64,000 bases of DNA, from NCBI RefSeq assembly GCF_009882985.1, contig NZ_WTUZ01000020.1:193064-257063 (forward strand), in the 5' to 3' direction. Below the pieces are notes generated by a model. It did no database searches. It was not told where the DNA came from and saw only the letters and a list, made by a program, of their open reading frames with translations. Position numbers and translations under genes: made by a program. This DNA comes from Paenibacillus silvestris. GTDB taxonomy: Bacteria; Bacillota; Bacilli; Paenibacillales; NBRC-103111. This document shows, in pieces, positions 24,958 to 34,374 of the stretch (the first letter of the stretch is position 1; each line of letters begins with the position of its first letter).

Positions 24958-24992
24958 TACTTGGAGCTAAGCCCGTGGACAGCCGCGGCAAA

Positions 24993-26675
24993 TTACTTGA
25001 CTGCTTCCATTTGTTGCTTCGCGATAATCATCGCATCCTTCGCAAGGAAAGCTGTGTCTTTATTCTCTTGATACCATTTGTTCATGAAATCTTCGAGCTG
25101 TTGACCGCCTGCTTTCGCCCAAGCCGCTTGCGAATCTTTAATCGCTTGATCTGGTGTATATTTAGCGCCGCTAAGAATTGCTTTAACGAATAAGTCGCCT
25201 TTTTCCTTCAGAATCGTTGTGTTAATGACTTGAAGATCGGCACTATACACAGGCATGTGGTCACCTAAAGTAATCCCAGGATATTCTCTTTGCGGGTCAA
25301 AATAGAGCTTCTGAACTTCCTTATACATATCCATTCCCGCTTTTTGCGCTGGCACTTCCGCATTGAAACCATTGAGTACATACGTACATTTATCAACGCC
25401 CGATGAGAAGAACATCGTATAGTCATACGCGTAGCCTACTTCATTTTTAGACTTAGCAGGATCTATCGCTTGTGGACAACCATTCGGAGCTTGCTTCCAG
25501 TGGGTACCTTCGTCTCCATTGACAATCTTTTTAGCCGTCTCCGGCTTCATAATAAAATCAAGATAGCGGCCAACAGCTTCCGGGTCCTTCGCTTTGGCAT
25601 TCACAACGGTCGTCATCTGAACCGGATTATCGATTGCGCCCGTAAATGTCCCTTGCGGAGACTTCGGATAACCTAATGGTGCCACGCCCGCTCCAGGTGC
25701 ATTTTTCTGCAATGTCGTAAGGTCGTTCATGACAAAGTCATACCAGCCTCCCGTGAACTTCACGTAAATACCGATCTTTCCATTCAAAAAGTCCTGTTTC
25801 GCCTTAGCGCCGTCTTTATCGTTAATATAGTCTTTATCAATCAAACCTTCATCATAGAGACGCTTCTTGAAGGTAAGCGAAGCAAGTTCTTTGTCCCACG
25901 CACGGACCACTTTGCCATCCTTAAGATCCCAAGCTAGCAGCGAGCTAGATGAACTCTCACCGAACATCTCATTGATGGCTTGCTCGGAATATGTGCTCAT
26001 ATTGAGGCCATACGTATCCTTTTTCCCGTTACCATCGGGGTCTTGGTCTGCGAATGCTTTCGCGACATTCAATAATTCATCGGTTGTTGTCGGCATAGCC
26101 AGATTCAATTTCTTTAACCAATCTGTCCGAATGAGCAAAATATGAGCCGGAACCGCTTCTTTGACCTTACCGATCTCATACAGCTTGCCATCGGGTTTCG
26201 TCCCTGCTTTTTTCAATTGTGGATATTGCGTCAGCAGCTTCTGGTATTCAGGCATGTATTGTAAAATGTTATCAATAGGGAGCAGTTGCTTCTGATCATA
26301 CAAGCTACCCCGAAAAGGAGTCGTGTACTCGTTGACGATATCCGGCGCAGAACCCGAGGCAAACAGAACATTCAGTTTCTTCGTTGAATCACTGCGCAGA
26401 ATAGGAACATACTTCACGTTCACAGGTCCGTTCTGGTTAATCCATTTGCTCCAGCGATTCTCTTCATACGAACCCTCCGATGCAGGAACGGCACCGCGAT
26501 CGTACATGGATACGGTCACATCTCCGCGCTTAGCCGGCTTCTCCTCCCCCGGTTTGCTGCTCGTCGTAGCTGCTGTTCCTTCTGTTTTATCACTGCTGCA
26601 ACCAACCAACGTTGCTCCAAGTGCAACAACCCCTACGGTCATTCCAAGCCACAATCTCATGTTTTTCATGCGCAT
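24993..26675 (-). CDS. Solute-binding lipoprotein of sugar ABC importer (LplA/YtcQ-like)
   Basis: 560 residues with a lipoprotein signal, GATLVGCSSDK, so Cys26 is likely lipidated. The length and the phrase VNVKYVPILRSDSTKKLNVLFASGSAPD place it in the large binding-protein group that serves LplB/LplC-type permeases. It captures oligosaccharides outside the cell. Two permease genes lie directly upstream; no ATPase gene is present, as usual, because a shared MsmX-type ATPase is encoded elsewhere. With the GH105 gene in the same run, a rhamnogalacturonan oligosaccharide is the likely ligand. Confidence 0.85.
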   Translation of the reverse strand: MRMKNMRLWLGMTVGVVALGATLVGCSSDKTEGTAATTSSKPGEEKPAKRGDVTVSMYDRGAVPASEGSYEENRWSKWINQNGPVNVKYVPILRSDSTKKLNVLFASGSAPDIVNEYTTPFRGSLYDQKQLLPIDNILQYMPEYQKLLTQYPQLKKAGTKPDGKLYEIGKVKEAVPAHILLIRTDWLKKLNLAMPTTTDELLNVAKAFADQDPDGNGKKDTYGLNMSTYSEQAINEMFGESSSSSLLAWDLKDGKVVRAWDKELASLTFKKRLYDEGLIDKDYINDKDGAKAKQDFLNGKIGIYVKFTGGWYDFVMNDLTTLQKNAPGAGVAPLGYPKSPQGTFTGAIDNPVQMTTVVNAKAKDPEAVGRYLDFIMKPETAKKIVNGDEGTHWKQAPNGCPQAIDPAKSKNEVGYAYDYTMFFSSGVDKCTYVLNGFNAEVPAQKAGMDMYKEVQKLYFDPQREYPGITLGDHMPVYSADLQVINTTILKEKGDLFVKAILSGAKYTPDQAIKDSQAAWAKAGGQQLEDFMNKWYQENKDTAFLAKDAMIIAKQQMEAVK

Positions 26676-26730
26676 TTTCCCCCTGCAAAATTTTATAGTG
26701 AAGTTTTGTTAAACGGGAACACCAACGATA

Positions 26731-27603
26731 TTAACCCTTAACGGATCCAAGCATTACGCCTTTGACAAAATACTTCTGCAAGAAAGGATAAATCACCAGC
26801 ATAGGCACAACCATGACAACAACCCCCACAGCTTTCACCATCTCTGTAGCAACCGCAGCTTGCTCCTCACTATTCAGGGAAGGCGAGTTGAGCAGATCGT
26901 TTTTTTGCAGCATCGCTTGGACAACGACCGTTAAATTCATCATTTCGCTCTTGTTAATATACATCAGCACACTCATGAACGCGTTCCAATAATTAATGCC
27001 ATAAAATAACGCTAGAGTGGCGAGCATCGGCATGGATAACGGCAATATGACTCGAATGAGCAGTGAGGTGTCACTGCATCCATCAATTCGCGCAGCTTCT
27101 TGCACTTCATAAGGAATGTTCTCAAAATAGCTTTTCATCAGCAGCATATTGTAAGTACTAATGAATCCTGTCAACCATAAGGACCAATAGGAATCGATGA
27201 GATGCATGTTTTTGACAACCAGATAAGTGGGAATTAAGCCACCAGCGAATAACATCGTGAATACCATGCCGAGAACTAGATAGCGACGAGCGAACAAATA
27301 GGATCTGGACAACGGATAAGCAGCTAAAATAGTGCCGAGCAAACTTAGTACCACGCCGACCACGGTAATGAATACGCTATTTTTGAACGCATTGAAAGCT
27401 GGGCTTGCGATGAAGAAAATTTTGTAGGCTGTGAACTGCAGGCCTATCGGCCAAAAGAAGACATGACCTGAGTCTACAGATGACCGATCACTCAGCGATA
27501 ACGCTATGATATGAATAAACGGCAGGATGCAAGTTAAGGCAATACATGCAAGCAGCACGTAATTGATCGTATAGAAAAGCTTTTCTCCTCTAGTCGCTTT
27601 CAA
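26731..27603 (-). CDS. Sugar ABC transporter permease (LplC/YtcP-like)
   Basis: 290 residues with six hydrophobic segments. The EAA loop reads EAARIDGCSDTSLLIRVILPLSMP and the protein ends FLQKYFVKGVMLGSVKG, the standard end of YtcP-type permeases. It pairs with the permease encoded 16 bases upstream to form the membrane channel for the binding protein encoded downstream. Confidence 0.9.
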   Translation of the reverse strand: MKATRGEKLFYTINYVLLACIALTCILPFIHIIALSLSDRSSVDSGHVFFWPIGLQFTAYKIFFIASPAFNAFKNSVFITVVGVVLSLLGTILAAYPLSRSYLFARRYLVLGMVFTMLFAGGLIPTYLVVKNMHLIDSYWSLWLTGFISTYNMLLMKSYFENIPYEVQEAARIDGCSDTSLLIRVILPLSMPMLATLALFYGINYWNAFMSVLMYINKSEMMNLTVVVQAMLQKNDLLNSPSLNSEEQAAVATEMVKAVGVVVMVVPMLVIYPFLQKYFVKGVMLGSVKG

Positions 27604-27618
27604 TACATGTCCTCCTCT

Positions 27619-28584
27619 CTAGAACAAAGCTTGATCAAATTTTTTGGCAATCTGATTGGCAATCAGCACAAGACTGCAGCTAATGACCGATTCGAAAAGT
27701 CCCATGGCCGTCGTTAAGCTGAATTGTGAGCTGCCCAGCCCTATTTTATAAATGTAAGTACTAATAACCTCCGACACGTCCGCAACAGCAGCGTTCTGTA
27801 AGTTATAAACCTGATCAAACCCAACCTCCATAATCTTCCCCATGGCTAATATCAGCAATAATATAATGGTGTGGCGAATGCCAGGAAGTGTTACGTGCCA
27901 CATCTGACGCCACTTCGTAGCTCCGTCCATACAGGCTGATTCATACAGCGAAGGGTCAATGGTCGTAAGAGCGGCCAAGTAGATGATGGTACTGAAGCCC
28001 ATTTCCTTCCAAATGCCTGAAGCAATGAAAATGCTTATCCATGAATTCGACTCGTATAGAAAGGTAATCGGCTCCAGATCGAATAGTTTGAGCACCTTAT
28101 TGATGGAACCATAATCGGTTGCAAATAACGATAAGACGATACCTGATACAATGACCCAAGAGAAAAAATGCGGTAAATAAATGATCGTTTGCACCCATTT
28201 CTTGAACCACGACTTCCTGACCTCATTGAGCAAAATAGCCAAGAAAATGGGAACCGGGAATCCGAGTACCAGACTTAGAAAGCTCAGCCAAAAGGTGTTC
28301 CATATGATTTGGAGTGTACTCGCGCTAGAAAATAAAAGCCTAAAATTCTTCAGCCCCACCCACGGGCTATTCCATATGCCATCCGCAAAATTATAGGTTT
28401 TGAAAGCGATAACAAGTCCGCCCATAGGCCAATATTTGAATAACACATAATAAGCGATAACTGGAATTAGCATGATGAACAAAGGAATGTTTTGTTTTAA
28501 TCGCCTGCTCCGGTTTAAAGAAGCTGTCTTGTGCAGGTGCATAGATGATGAAGTGACAGGAGGTTCTTCGATTCGACTGCTCAT
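27619..28584 (-). CDS. Sugar ABC transporter permease (LplB/YteP-like)
   Basis: 321 residues with a 40-residue cytoplasmic N-terminus and six membrane segments. Family phrases are LFKYWPMGGLVIAFKTYNF and the EAA loop YESACMDGATKWRQMWHVTLPG. It is the first gene of the minus-strand import and degradation operon and starts behind GGGAG, 195 bases from the divergent sensor kinase gene. The two-component system beside it is of the type that controls such operons. Confidence 0.9.
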   Translation of the reverse strand: MSSRIEEPPVTSSSMHLHKTASLNRSRRLKQNIPLFIMLIPVIAYYVLFKYWPMGGLVIAFKTYNFADGIWNSPWVGLKNFRLLFSSASTLQIIWNTFWLSFLSLVLGFPVPIFLAILLNEVRKSWFKKWVQTIIYLPHFFSWVIVSGIVLSLFATDYGSINKVLKLFDLEPITFLYESNSWISIFIASGIWKEMGFSTIIYLAALTTIDPSLYESACMDGATKWRQMWHVTLPGIRHTIILLLILAMGKIMEVGFDQVYNLQNAAVADVSEVISTYIYKIGLGSSQFSLTTAMGLFESVISCSLVLIANQIAKKFDQALF

Positions 28585-28655
28585 GCTTGCTCACTCCCTA
28601 ATTCTTTGGTATGAATCCTATCATAGCGGGTTCATGTATCAAAACCCTTAAAAAA

Positions 28656-28673
28656 TTATAGAAGATTCTATAA
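28656..28673. promoter_or_regulatory. Palindrome in the divergent control region
   Basis: TTATAGAA-GA-TTCTATAA is a perfect 8-bp inverted repeat between the permease operon and the sensor kinase gene, 50 bp upstream of the -10 box of the latter. It could be the response regulator's site. Confidence 0.45.
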
Positions 28674-28721
28674 ATTCATTAGGTAATGGATGGAAGCGAT
28701 TTTTATATGAAAAAAATATTG

Positions 28722-28727
28722 TATAAT
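28722..28727 (+). promoter_or_regulatory. -10 box of the sensor kinase gene
   Basis: A consensus TATAAT. The -35 region is poor, which fits activation. The box overlaps an upstream in-frame ATG at 28726, so translation must start further down, at 28780. Confidence 0.5.
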
Positions 28728-28779
28728 GTCCTCAGCAACGTTATGGCTTGCAAACTATAAGCAAATTGGGGAATCTGAG

Positions 28780-30588
28780 ATGCAAATCTGGCGACAACTA
28801 CTCATAGGCATCAACCGCAGCTTCAGGATTAGATTAATTATTAGCCTGTCCGCCATCATTTTACTTGCCTTCGGAATTACCGGTTATTTGACTTATCAGT
28901 ATAATCTGAAACTATTCGAAGAGGAAATCAGCAAGCAGTTTTCCCGCACGAATGAAGAGGCTTTGGCCAAAGTCGAAATGAAGGTTCAGGAGATTGTACG
29001 CGTCTCCCAGACCGTGGTCTTCAATCCGCAAATTGAAATGCTCATCAAACGAATCAATTCACAAGAGGATTCCGATGCCTTCAATCTCTACTATGATAAG
29101 AAACAAATTGAAGAGCAGATTTTCCAAATCAAATCCGACGCGCCTTACATTACTGGGATGTATCTGTATGATTTAAACGGAAATCCTTCTTATTTCAGCT
29201 ACACGACTTCTGCGATCAAGAACTTGGATGACCCTACCTTTCAAACCATTCAATCAAAACTAAATGATACCTACGGGAATTTAGCCTGGATGAGCATGCC
29301 TCTGCCTAGCTCCATTGAGCCGAGTGGTTTCAGGCAAACGATTATTATCGCTAGGCTGATGAAAAATAGTGCCCTGCAGACCTACGGTGTTCTCGTGATG
29401 GCTGTGGATGAATCATTTTTTGCTGGCATATTAAAGGAATTAACCAAAGACGGCACAGGCGAAGTCTATTTGTACAACGAAAACAAGGAATTGCTGTATA
29501 GTAATTCCACGCATGAAACAGCTGAGAAAGCGCAGCTGCTAAGGGATATGAACGAAACCCGCGTGATGAACAATCATCTGTACGTACAGGGAGTATCCAA
29601 AGCGACCTCCTTCAAGCTTGTCAGCTCAACATCCCTTTCCGACATTCAACTTAAAAACAAAAATTTATCCAAACGCATTGTGTATACGGGCTTAATCAGT
29701 ATTCTATTAACAAGTATTCTCATCGTCATCTCGACAGGCAAGCTCCTGAGACCGATCAAGGATCTGCTGCTTGGGCTGCGCAAAGTACGTTCCGGTGATT
29801 TCAGTGCCCGCATTGAAATCCGCACCAAGGATGAACTGGCCTATATGGGCGAGAGCTTCAATGCCATGGCCGAACAGGTCGGCAGGTTGATTACAGAAGT
29901 GTATCTCACACAGCTAAGCGAAAGAGAAGCCGAGCTCAAGGCGCTGCAGGTGCAGCTCAACCCACATTTCCTGCACAATATGTTTAATGAAATTTATTGG
30001 AAGCTGTATTTGCAAAATGAAAAGGACACCGCTGCCTTAATCGCTACCATTTCGGAAATGCTTAAATACTCCCTGATGCCCGTCCGGACACTGACAACCG
30101 TGAGGGAGGAATTCCAGCAAATTCGCAATTATGTGAAGCTGCAAACCGAATTATTCGAACCCGATCTGGAAACGATTATCCAAGCCGATGAGCAGGTGCA
30201 GGGCAGTGAGATGATGCGCTTCCTCCTCCAGCCTCTCGTAGAAAATGTATTCGTACATAGCTTTCGGAATAAGGTGTCCCACAAAGTCTTGCTTATTCGA
30301 GCTCGTCAGCATCCTGAGCATCTGGAAATTGAAGTGACCGATAATGGCTGCGGCATGGATGAATCTGCGATTGCCATTCTGCTCGGACCGAAGGGCACTT
30401 CGCTGCCACAGCGCTCAGATGGACGGGAACACCTTGGTGTTCGCAGTGTTGTTAGGCGGCTTGAGCTCGTTCACGGGCAGCCTTACCGCCTCGAAGTTGA
30501 AAGTGTTGTTAATAGCGGAACCACGATGCGCCTAATCCTGCCTAATCAACCAACAAGAAAGGAGCTGAGCCAGCATGTTGAAGGGTAA
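28780..30588 (+). CDS. YesM-type sensor histidine kinase
   Basis: About 602 residues from the ATG at 28780. The order is: membrane segment at about 15-40 (RLIISLSAIILLAFGITGYL), external sensor domain to about 285, second membrane segment (IVYTGLISILLTSILIVIST), HAMP linker, His_kinase domain with the phospho-acceptor His in LQVQLNPHFLHNMFNEIYW, and an ATPase domain with VTDNGCGMDESA. It overlaps the response regulator gene by 14 bases. Together they would sense an external sugar or cell-surface state and activate the divergent import operon, as YesM/YesN and LytS-like pairs do. Confidence 0.9.
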   Translation: MQIWRQLLIGINRSFRIRLIISLSAIILLAFGITGYLTYQYNLKLFEEEISKQFSRTNEEALAKVEMKVQEIVRVSQTVVFNPQIEMLIKRINSQEDSDAFNLYYDKKQIEEQIFQIKSDAPYITGMYLYDLNGNPSYFSYTTSAIKNLDDPTFQTIQSKLNDTYGNLAWMSMPLPSSIEPSGFRQTIIIARLMKNSALQTYGVLVMAVDESFFAGILKELTKDGTGEVYLYNENKELLYSNSTHETAEKAQLLRDMNETRVMNNHLYVQGVSKATSFKLVSSTSLSDIQLKNKNLSKRIVYTGLISILLTSILIVISTGKLLRPIKDLLLGLRKVRSGDFSARIEIRTKDELAYMGESFNAMAEQVGRLITEVYLTQLSEREAELKALQVQLNPHFLHNMFNEIYWKLYLQNEKDTAALIATISEMLKYSLMPVRTLTTVREEFQQIRNYVKLQTELFEPDLETIIQADEQVQGSEMMRFLLQPLVENVFVHSFRNKVSHKVLLIRARQHPEHLEIEVTDNGCGMDESAIAILLGPKGTSLPQRSDGREHLGVRSVVRRLELVHGQPYRLEVESVVNSGTTMRLILPNQPTRKELSQHVEG

Positions 30589-32143
30589 CGTAGTGATTGT
30601 TGAAGACCAGCCTAACTTCCGTAAGGGCTTGATCAAAATGTTCGAAGAAGGACAGATTGGCTGGAACGTTGTCGGGGAGGCCAGCAATGGGCAAGATGCT
30701 CTGGCATTGGTCGATAAGGTCAAGCCTGACCTCGTGCTTACGGATATTCGCATGCCCGTCATGGACGGCATCGAATTTGTAGGGCATTTACGGAAACATT
30801 ATCCGGACCTGCTGGTTATCATCCTTACAGGCTACAAAAATTTCGAATACGCCCAGGCAGCCGTCAGGCTCGGAGCACTCGATCTGCTTATCAAGCCTTG
30901 CACAGAGCAGGATGTCATGCAGGTTATGAATAAAGCCTCTGAGCGGTACTATGAGAAATACGCTCAGCAGCAGCATCTCCTTGCTCAGCGCATCTTGCAG
31001 CAGGATCAAGAGCTGCGTGCAGCTTTATTAAATCTGCCTTCGTCGTACGAGGCCATGAGGAACATGGATGAGCTTCTTCTGTCGAAGGAGTTATGGCTGC
31101 TTCAGCTCAGCAGCGAAGACTTGGCCCACAAAAACTACGGCAAATCGGACCTCAGCTTACTGCAATTTGCTTTCTCCAATATCGCCGAAGAGCTATTGAA
31201 GGGTTGTGGTATTCCTGCCAGGCTCCTCTTGGTCGAACACGATCGTTTCGTCGTGGTCGCGGGTAAGCCTGGGCCAGACGAAAGCTTCATCCAAGCTGTA
31301 CAGGATGCTTCTTTAGAGTATTTGAACATGCGTGTGAGCGTTCAAGCTATGGGAGCTGCTCCCTCCTATAAGCAGCTTGCTGAATTTTATGAACAATTCA
31401 AGAGCAGTGGGACCTCTTCAGAGTCTGATGGCAGGCGGCTTGATAAAGAAGCGGGAACAGGCTCGGGCATGACGCTCTCCTTGAATCAAGCGAAAGTCAA
31501 TGAGCTGGAGATGAAGCTCATGTCCGCTATCCTGATCGCACAGGAAAACGCGCTGCAGCAGCTTCTTAATCAGTTGCTTATCGATCTGTCCCATCAGTCG
31601 CCTGAAGATATGAAAATTCAAGCGCTAACGCTTTCGATTGCTATGCTGGGAACCATTCAAAAGCAGTTCGATCCTGACGGCAAAGAAGCGACAGCCCGCA
31701 TACCGACCGACATGCCACAAGCGCATTGGACGGTGGAGGACGTCCTTCGCTGGGCAGATGCGCAGGTGAACAACTTCCTGTTTCTATTTAATAACTGGCA
31801 GGCGTCCAAAAGTGACAACGTCATCGAAAAAGCTACCAAATACATTGAGGAGCACTACAATGAGGAGTGCCGTTTGACGGATGTGGCCGCTCATCTTCAC
31901 CTCAATTCCAGCTATTTCAGCGTGCTATTTAAGAAAGCAACCGGCGAAAGTTTTACCCGCTTCGTGACCCGCCTGCGCATGGATAAAGCAGCGCTATTGC
32001 TGCGAAACACGGATATGAAAATATTCGAGATCGCATGCGCCATTGGCTTCGACGAGCCGAATTATTTCACCAATGTATTCAAGCAGCAATTCCAGATGTC
32101 TCCCAAGGAGTATCGGAACTCTGATATTAAAATTGGAAAATGA
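30575..32143 (+). CDS. YesN-type response regulator with AraC DNA-binding domain
   Basis: 522 residues. The receiver domain (1-120) has VEDQPNFR, the phospho-acceptor Asp in PDLVLTDIRMPVMDG and the Lys in LLIKPCTEQD. A long middle region without clear motifs follows, then an AraC domain (about 420-520) with YIEEHYNEECRLTDVAAHLH and the end GFDEPNYFTNVFKQQF. It would bind near the divergent permease promoter. A strong terminator follows. Confidence 0.9.
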   Translation: MLKGNVVIVEDQPNFRKGLIKMFEEGQIGWNVVGEASNGQDALALVDKVKPDLVLTDIRMPVMDGIEFVGHLRKHYPDLLVIILTGYKNFEYAQAAVRLGALDLLIKPCTEQDVMQVMNKASERYYEKYAQQQHLLAQRILQQDQELRAALLNLPSSYEAMRNMDELLLSKELWLLQLSSEDLAHKNYGKSDLSLLQFAFSNIAEELLKGCGIPARLLLVEHDRFVVVAGKPGPDESFIQAVQDASLEYLNMRVSVQAMGAAPSYKQLAEFYEQFKSSGTSSESDGRRLDKEAGTGSGMTLSLNQAKVNELEMKLMSAILIAQENALQQLLNQLLIDLSHQSPEDMKIQALTLSIAMLGTIQKQFDPDGKEATARIPTDMPQAHWTVEDVLRWADAQVNNFLFLFNNWQASKSDNVIEKATKYIEEHYNEECRLTDVAAHLHLNSSYFSVLFKKATGESFTRFVTRLRMDKAALLLRNTDMKIFEIACAIGFDEPNYFTNVFKQQFQMSPKEYRNSDIKIGK

Positions 32144-32177
32144 ATATAATTGAGGAGGACCTACATTTGATATAATA

Positions 32178-32217
32178 AAAGCCCAAATTCTCAAGCGCTT
32201 GAGAATTCGGGCTTTTT
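32178..32217 (+). terminator. Terminator after the two-component system
   Basis: AAAGCCC, one mismatch and AATTCTCAAGC pair with GCTTGAGAATT and GGGCTTT, followed by five T. It begins 35 bases after the regulator stop codon. Confidence 0.92.
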
Positions 32218-32402
32218 ACATGTTCAATTAAATCCCTATAAAGTACTGGAACAGTTAATATATTAATGTCGAGCACACTAAAAAAAAACATCAAAAATTA
32301 ACGAAATCCGTGACATAAACCGACATATATTGAATCCAACTTCGTTTATAATCTAAAAGATGAAGATTGCCAATTCTATACAAGAGTCGGGAGTGTTAAC
32401 CG

Positions 32403-33977
32403 TTGGTCATCCAGATAATCAAACATATAGGCATCCCCTTTATTTGTTGCTTGACCATGGTATCATCCATAGCAATGGGGAATGCACCGAATATCACCGC
32501 AGTCATACTACTCGGCTGCGCGTTCTACCTCAGCATCGCCTTCGAGCGAAAGCTCCCTTTTTTAACCAACATCCAGTTTATACTCCTCGCGCTGTTTCAT
32601 TGGTCCAGTCATTTGAATTGGTGTTTAATGCTGTATTATATTTTGATCGCCTTCTCCATTCAAAGCGGGCAGAAGTATGCCTTCACCATACAGAAAGCAC
32701 TCATGTACATAGGTATATATACGATTATCCGTCTATCCTATGTACCCTTTACCACTTACAATCTCGTCGTTTCGATCTATGATATTGCAAGTGCCATTTT
32801 GTTCGTGCTGCTTTTACAATATGTGCTTAGATCTGAATCAGAAAAGAAACGTTTGCGCGAAGAAAATGATTATCTCACGACGCATGATCCGCTGACAGGA
32901 CTGCTCAATTATGAGGGCTATGTAACCACCATTGAAAGCTTAATGATTAAACGCTACAATTTTGTTTTAGTTTTATTGGACTTCCAGGATTTCAAATCGG
33001 TAAATTACGAGAATATACACAATGGTAATGAAACATTGAATCAAATCGCGCTGTTGCTCGGCAGCATTTTCTATGATTCCTATGCCATGTCCCGTTACGC
33101 GGGAGATCGGTTTGCCCTCATTTTACCAGAGAAAGAGAACCTTATTTCTAACATTAGCGAATCCTTGGATTCGAATATTTTAGGCTTTCAAGTGACTTAC
33201 AGCTTTGCTCAGCATCCTCTTGAGGCCTCAACAAAGGAAGAACTCATCTCTTTGGCCGAGGAGCGCTTGTTCCGAAGCAAACGCGAAATATGGCTTAAAC
33301 GGGAGGAGCACCTATTCCGTTCCGAGAAAATGAAGATGATCGGCGAACTAGCGGCAGGGATGGCACATGAAATTCGCAACCCGCTTACAACGATCAAAGG
33401 CTTCATGCAAATCGCGACCAAAAGCCAATACAATATCCAGCCTTGGCATGAATTAATTATGAATGAAATTCGAAGAATGAATGAGCTGACTGCGGAATTC
33501 CTGCAATTCTCCAAACCGCATATCAGCAACATGAAGCCGGAATCTATCACGCAGTGTCTGGATCGCGTATTGTCATTAGCAGAATCGGATGCGCTTTATC
33601 GCGGGCATACCATCATTTTTGAAGATACAGAAGAAGCACTCTATATCTTCATCGATCGAGATAAAATTGTACAAGTCCTGCTTAATCTGATCCAAAATGC
33701 ATTCGAAGCGATGACACATCCCGGCGATGTTCACGTGCGCATTAAACAGGAAAATGAACTCGCGATCATTGAAATCGAAGATTCTGGCGAAGGCATGTCC
33801 GAAAGTGAAATGGAGCAAATCTTCAATCCCTTCTATACCACCAAAGAAAATGGCACAGGTCTAGGTCTCTCCATTTGCCAAAAGATTGCCGTCGATCACG
33901 GCGGGGCGCTGGAAGTGAAAAGCGCGATTGGTCAAGGCTCCGTCTTTAGCTTTAAGCTTCCAACGGTTGAAGTCTAG
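32403..33977 (+). CDS. Membrane sensor kinase with degenerate GGDEF domain
   Basis: 524 residues from a TTG preceded by GGGAGTG at 8 bases. The N-terminal 140 residues hold about five membrane segments without a large external domain. Residues 150-295 have the start of a diguanylate cyclase fold (LTTHDPLTGLLNYEGYVTTI), but the active-site motif GGDEF reads AGDRF, so synthesis is unlikely. The kinase domain has His in GELAAGMAHEIRNPLTTIKG, the N box LIQNAFEAM and the G2 box GTGLGLSICQKI. This resembles sporulation phosphorelay kinases such as KinB and KinE in the catalytic part. No response regulator gene lies beside it, also as in that system. The GGDEF remnant might bind a nucleotide signal. 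Confidence 0.85.
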   Translation: MVIQIIKHIGIPFICCLTMVSSIAMGNAPNITAVILLGCAFYLSIAFERKLPFLTNIQFILLALFHWSSHLNWCLMLYYILIAFSIQSGQKYAFTIQKALMYIGIYTIIRLSYVPFTTYNLVVSIYDIASAILFVLLLQYVLRSESEKKRLREENDYLTTHDPLTGLLNYEGYVTTIESLMIKRYNFVLVLLDFQDFKSVNYENIHNGNETLNQIALLLGSIFYDSYAMSRYAGDRFALILPEKENLISNISESLDSNILGFQVTYSFAQHPLEASTKEELISLAEERLFRSKREIWLKREEHLFRSEKMKMIGELAAGMAHEIRNPLTTIKGFMQIATKSQYNIQPWHELIMNEIRRMNELTAEFLQFSKPHISNMKPESITQCLDRVLSLAESDALYRGHTIIFEDTEEALYIFIDRDKIVQVLLNLIQNAFEAMTHPGDVHVRIKQENELAIIEIEDSGEGMSESEMEQIFNPFYTTKENGTGLGLSICQKIAVDHGGALEVKSAIGQGSVFSFKLPTVEV

Positions 33978-33995
33978 CGGCCGGCTCCTTTTATA

Positions 33996-34044
33996 AGCAC
34001 AACAAACAGCAGATCGGGAAGCTTCCCAGTCTGCTGTTTGTGCT
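33996..34044 (+). terminator. Terminator-like hairpin after the sensor kinase gene
   Basis: AGCACAACAAACAGCAGA pairs with TCTGCTGTTTGTGCT (one bulge), with a second small palindrome GGGAAGCTTCCC in the loop. The following T content is low. Confidence 0.6.
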
Positions 34045-34100
34045 ATTCAATTTGCCTAACAATTTCCGTAAGAAACACGTTGTTTAAATCCTTTTATCGT

Positions 34101-34109
34101 CATACATTA
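34101..34109 (+). promoter_or_regulatory. Possible mother-cell sigma factor -10 box
   Basis: CATACATTA fits CATANNNTA. No convincing -35 element was found at the right distance, so this is weak. It lies 47 bases before the start of the 65-residue gene. Confidence 0.25.
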
Positions 34110-34156
34110 GGTATCAGTAGTAGTCACAAAAATCCCCTTTGTAGGAGGAATAAGGA

Positions 34157-34354
34157 ATGGCTGCAGAACCAAATAAACCTGTGTATTATGATGGAAGCGG
34201 TATCATTCAATTACCACCTGGGAAAACCGTTCCGGGGGACATCATTATTAAGCCTACAAATGTGAACAGTACGCCAGTCCCCATTCCTTATTTTCCTTAT
34301 TTACCTTATAACACGGGTATGGACGATGCTGCCGCAAGAGACCGCCAGGGATAA
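34157..34354 (+). CDS. 65-residue protein of unknown function
   Basis: Preceded by AGGAGGAA at 6 bases, so translation is likely. The sequence begins MAAEPNKPVYYDGSGIIQLP and includes GKTVPGDIIIKPTNV and a Pro/Tyr-rich stretch, IPYFPYLPYNTGMDD. There is no signal peptide or membrane segment. I do not recognise a family. It stands alone with its own terminator, whose loop contains its stop codon. The Pro/Tyr content recalls small spore coat proteins, and a weak CATANNNTA box lies upstream, but this is speculative. Confidence 0.75.
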   Translation: MAAEPNKPVYYDGSGIIQLPPGKTVPGDIIIKPTNVNSTPVPIPYFPYLPYNTGMDDAAARDRQG

Positions 34355-34374
34355 GCCCTGGCGGTCCGTTTTTT
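34340..34374 (+). terminator. Strong terminator overlapping the end of the 65-residue gene
   Basis: GACCGCCAGGG and CCCTGGCGGTC form a perfect 11-bp stem with a 5-base loop containing the TAA, followed by CG and nine T. The stop codon of the convergent gene starts directly after the T run. Confidence 0.95.

Noticed and set aside
28726-28779. Start of the sensor kinase at 28726
   Set aside because: That ATG overlaps the TATAAT box, so it would not be on the message.
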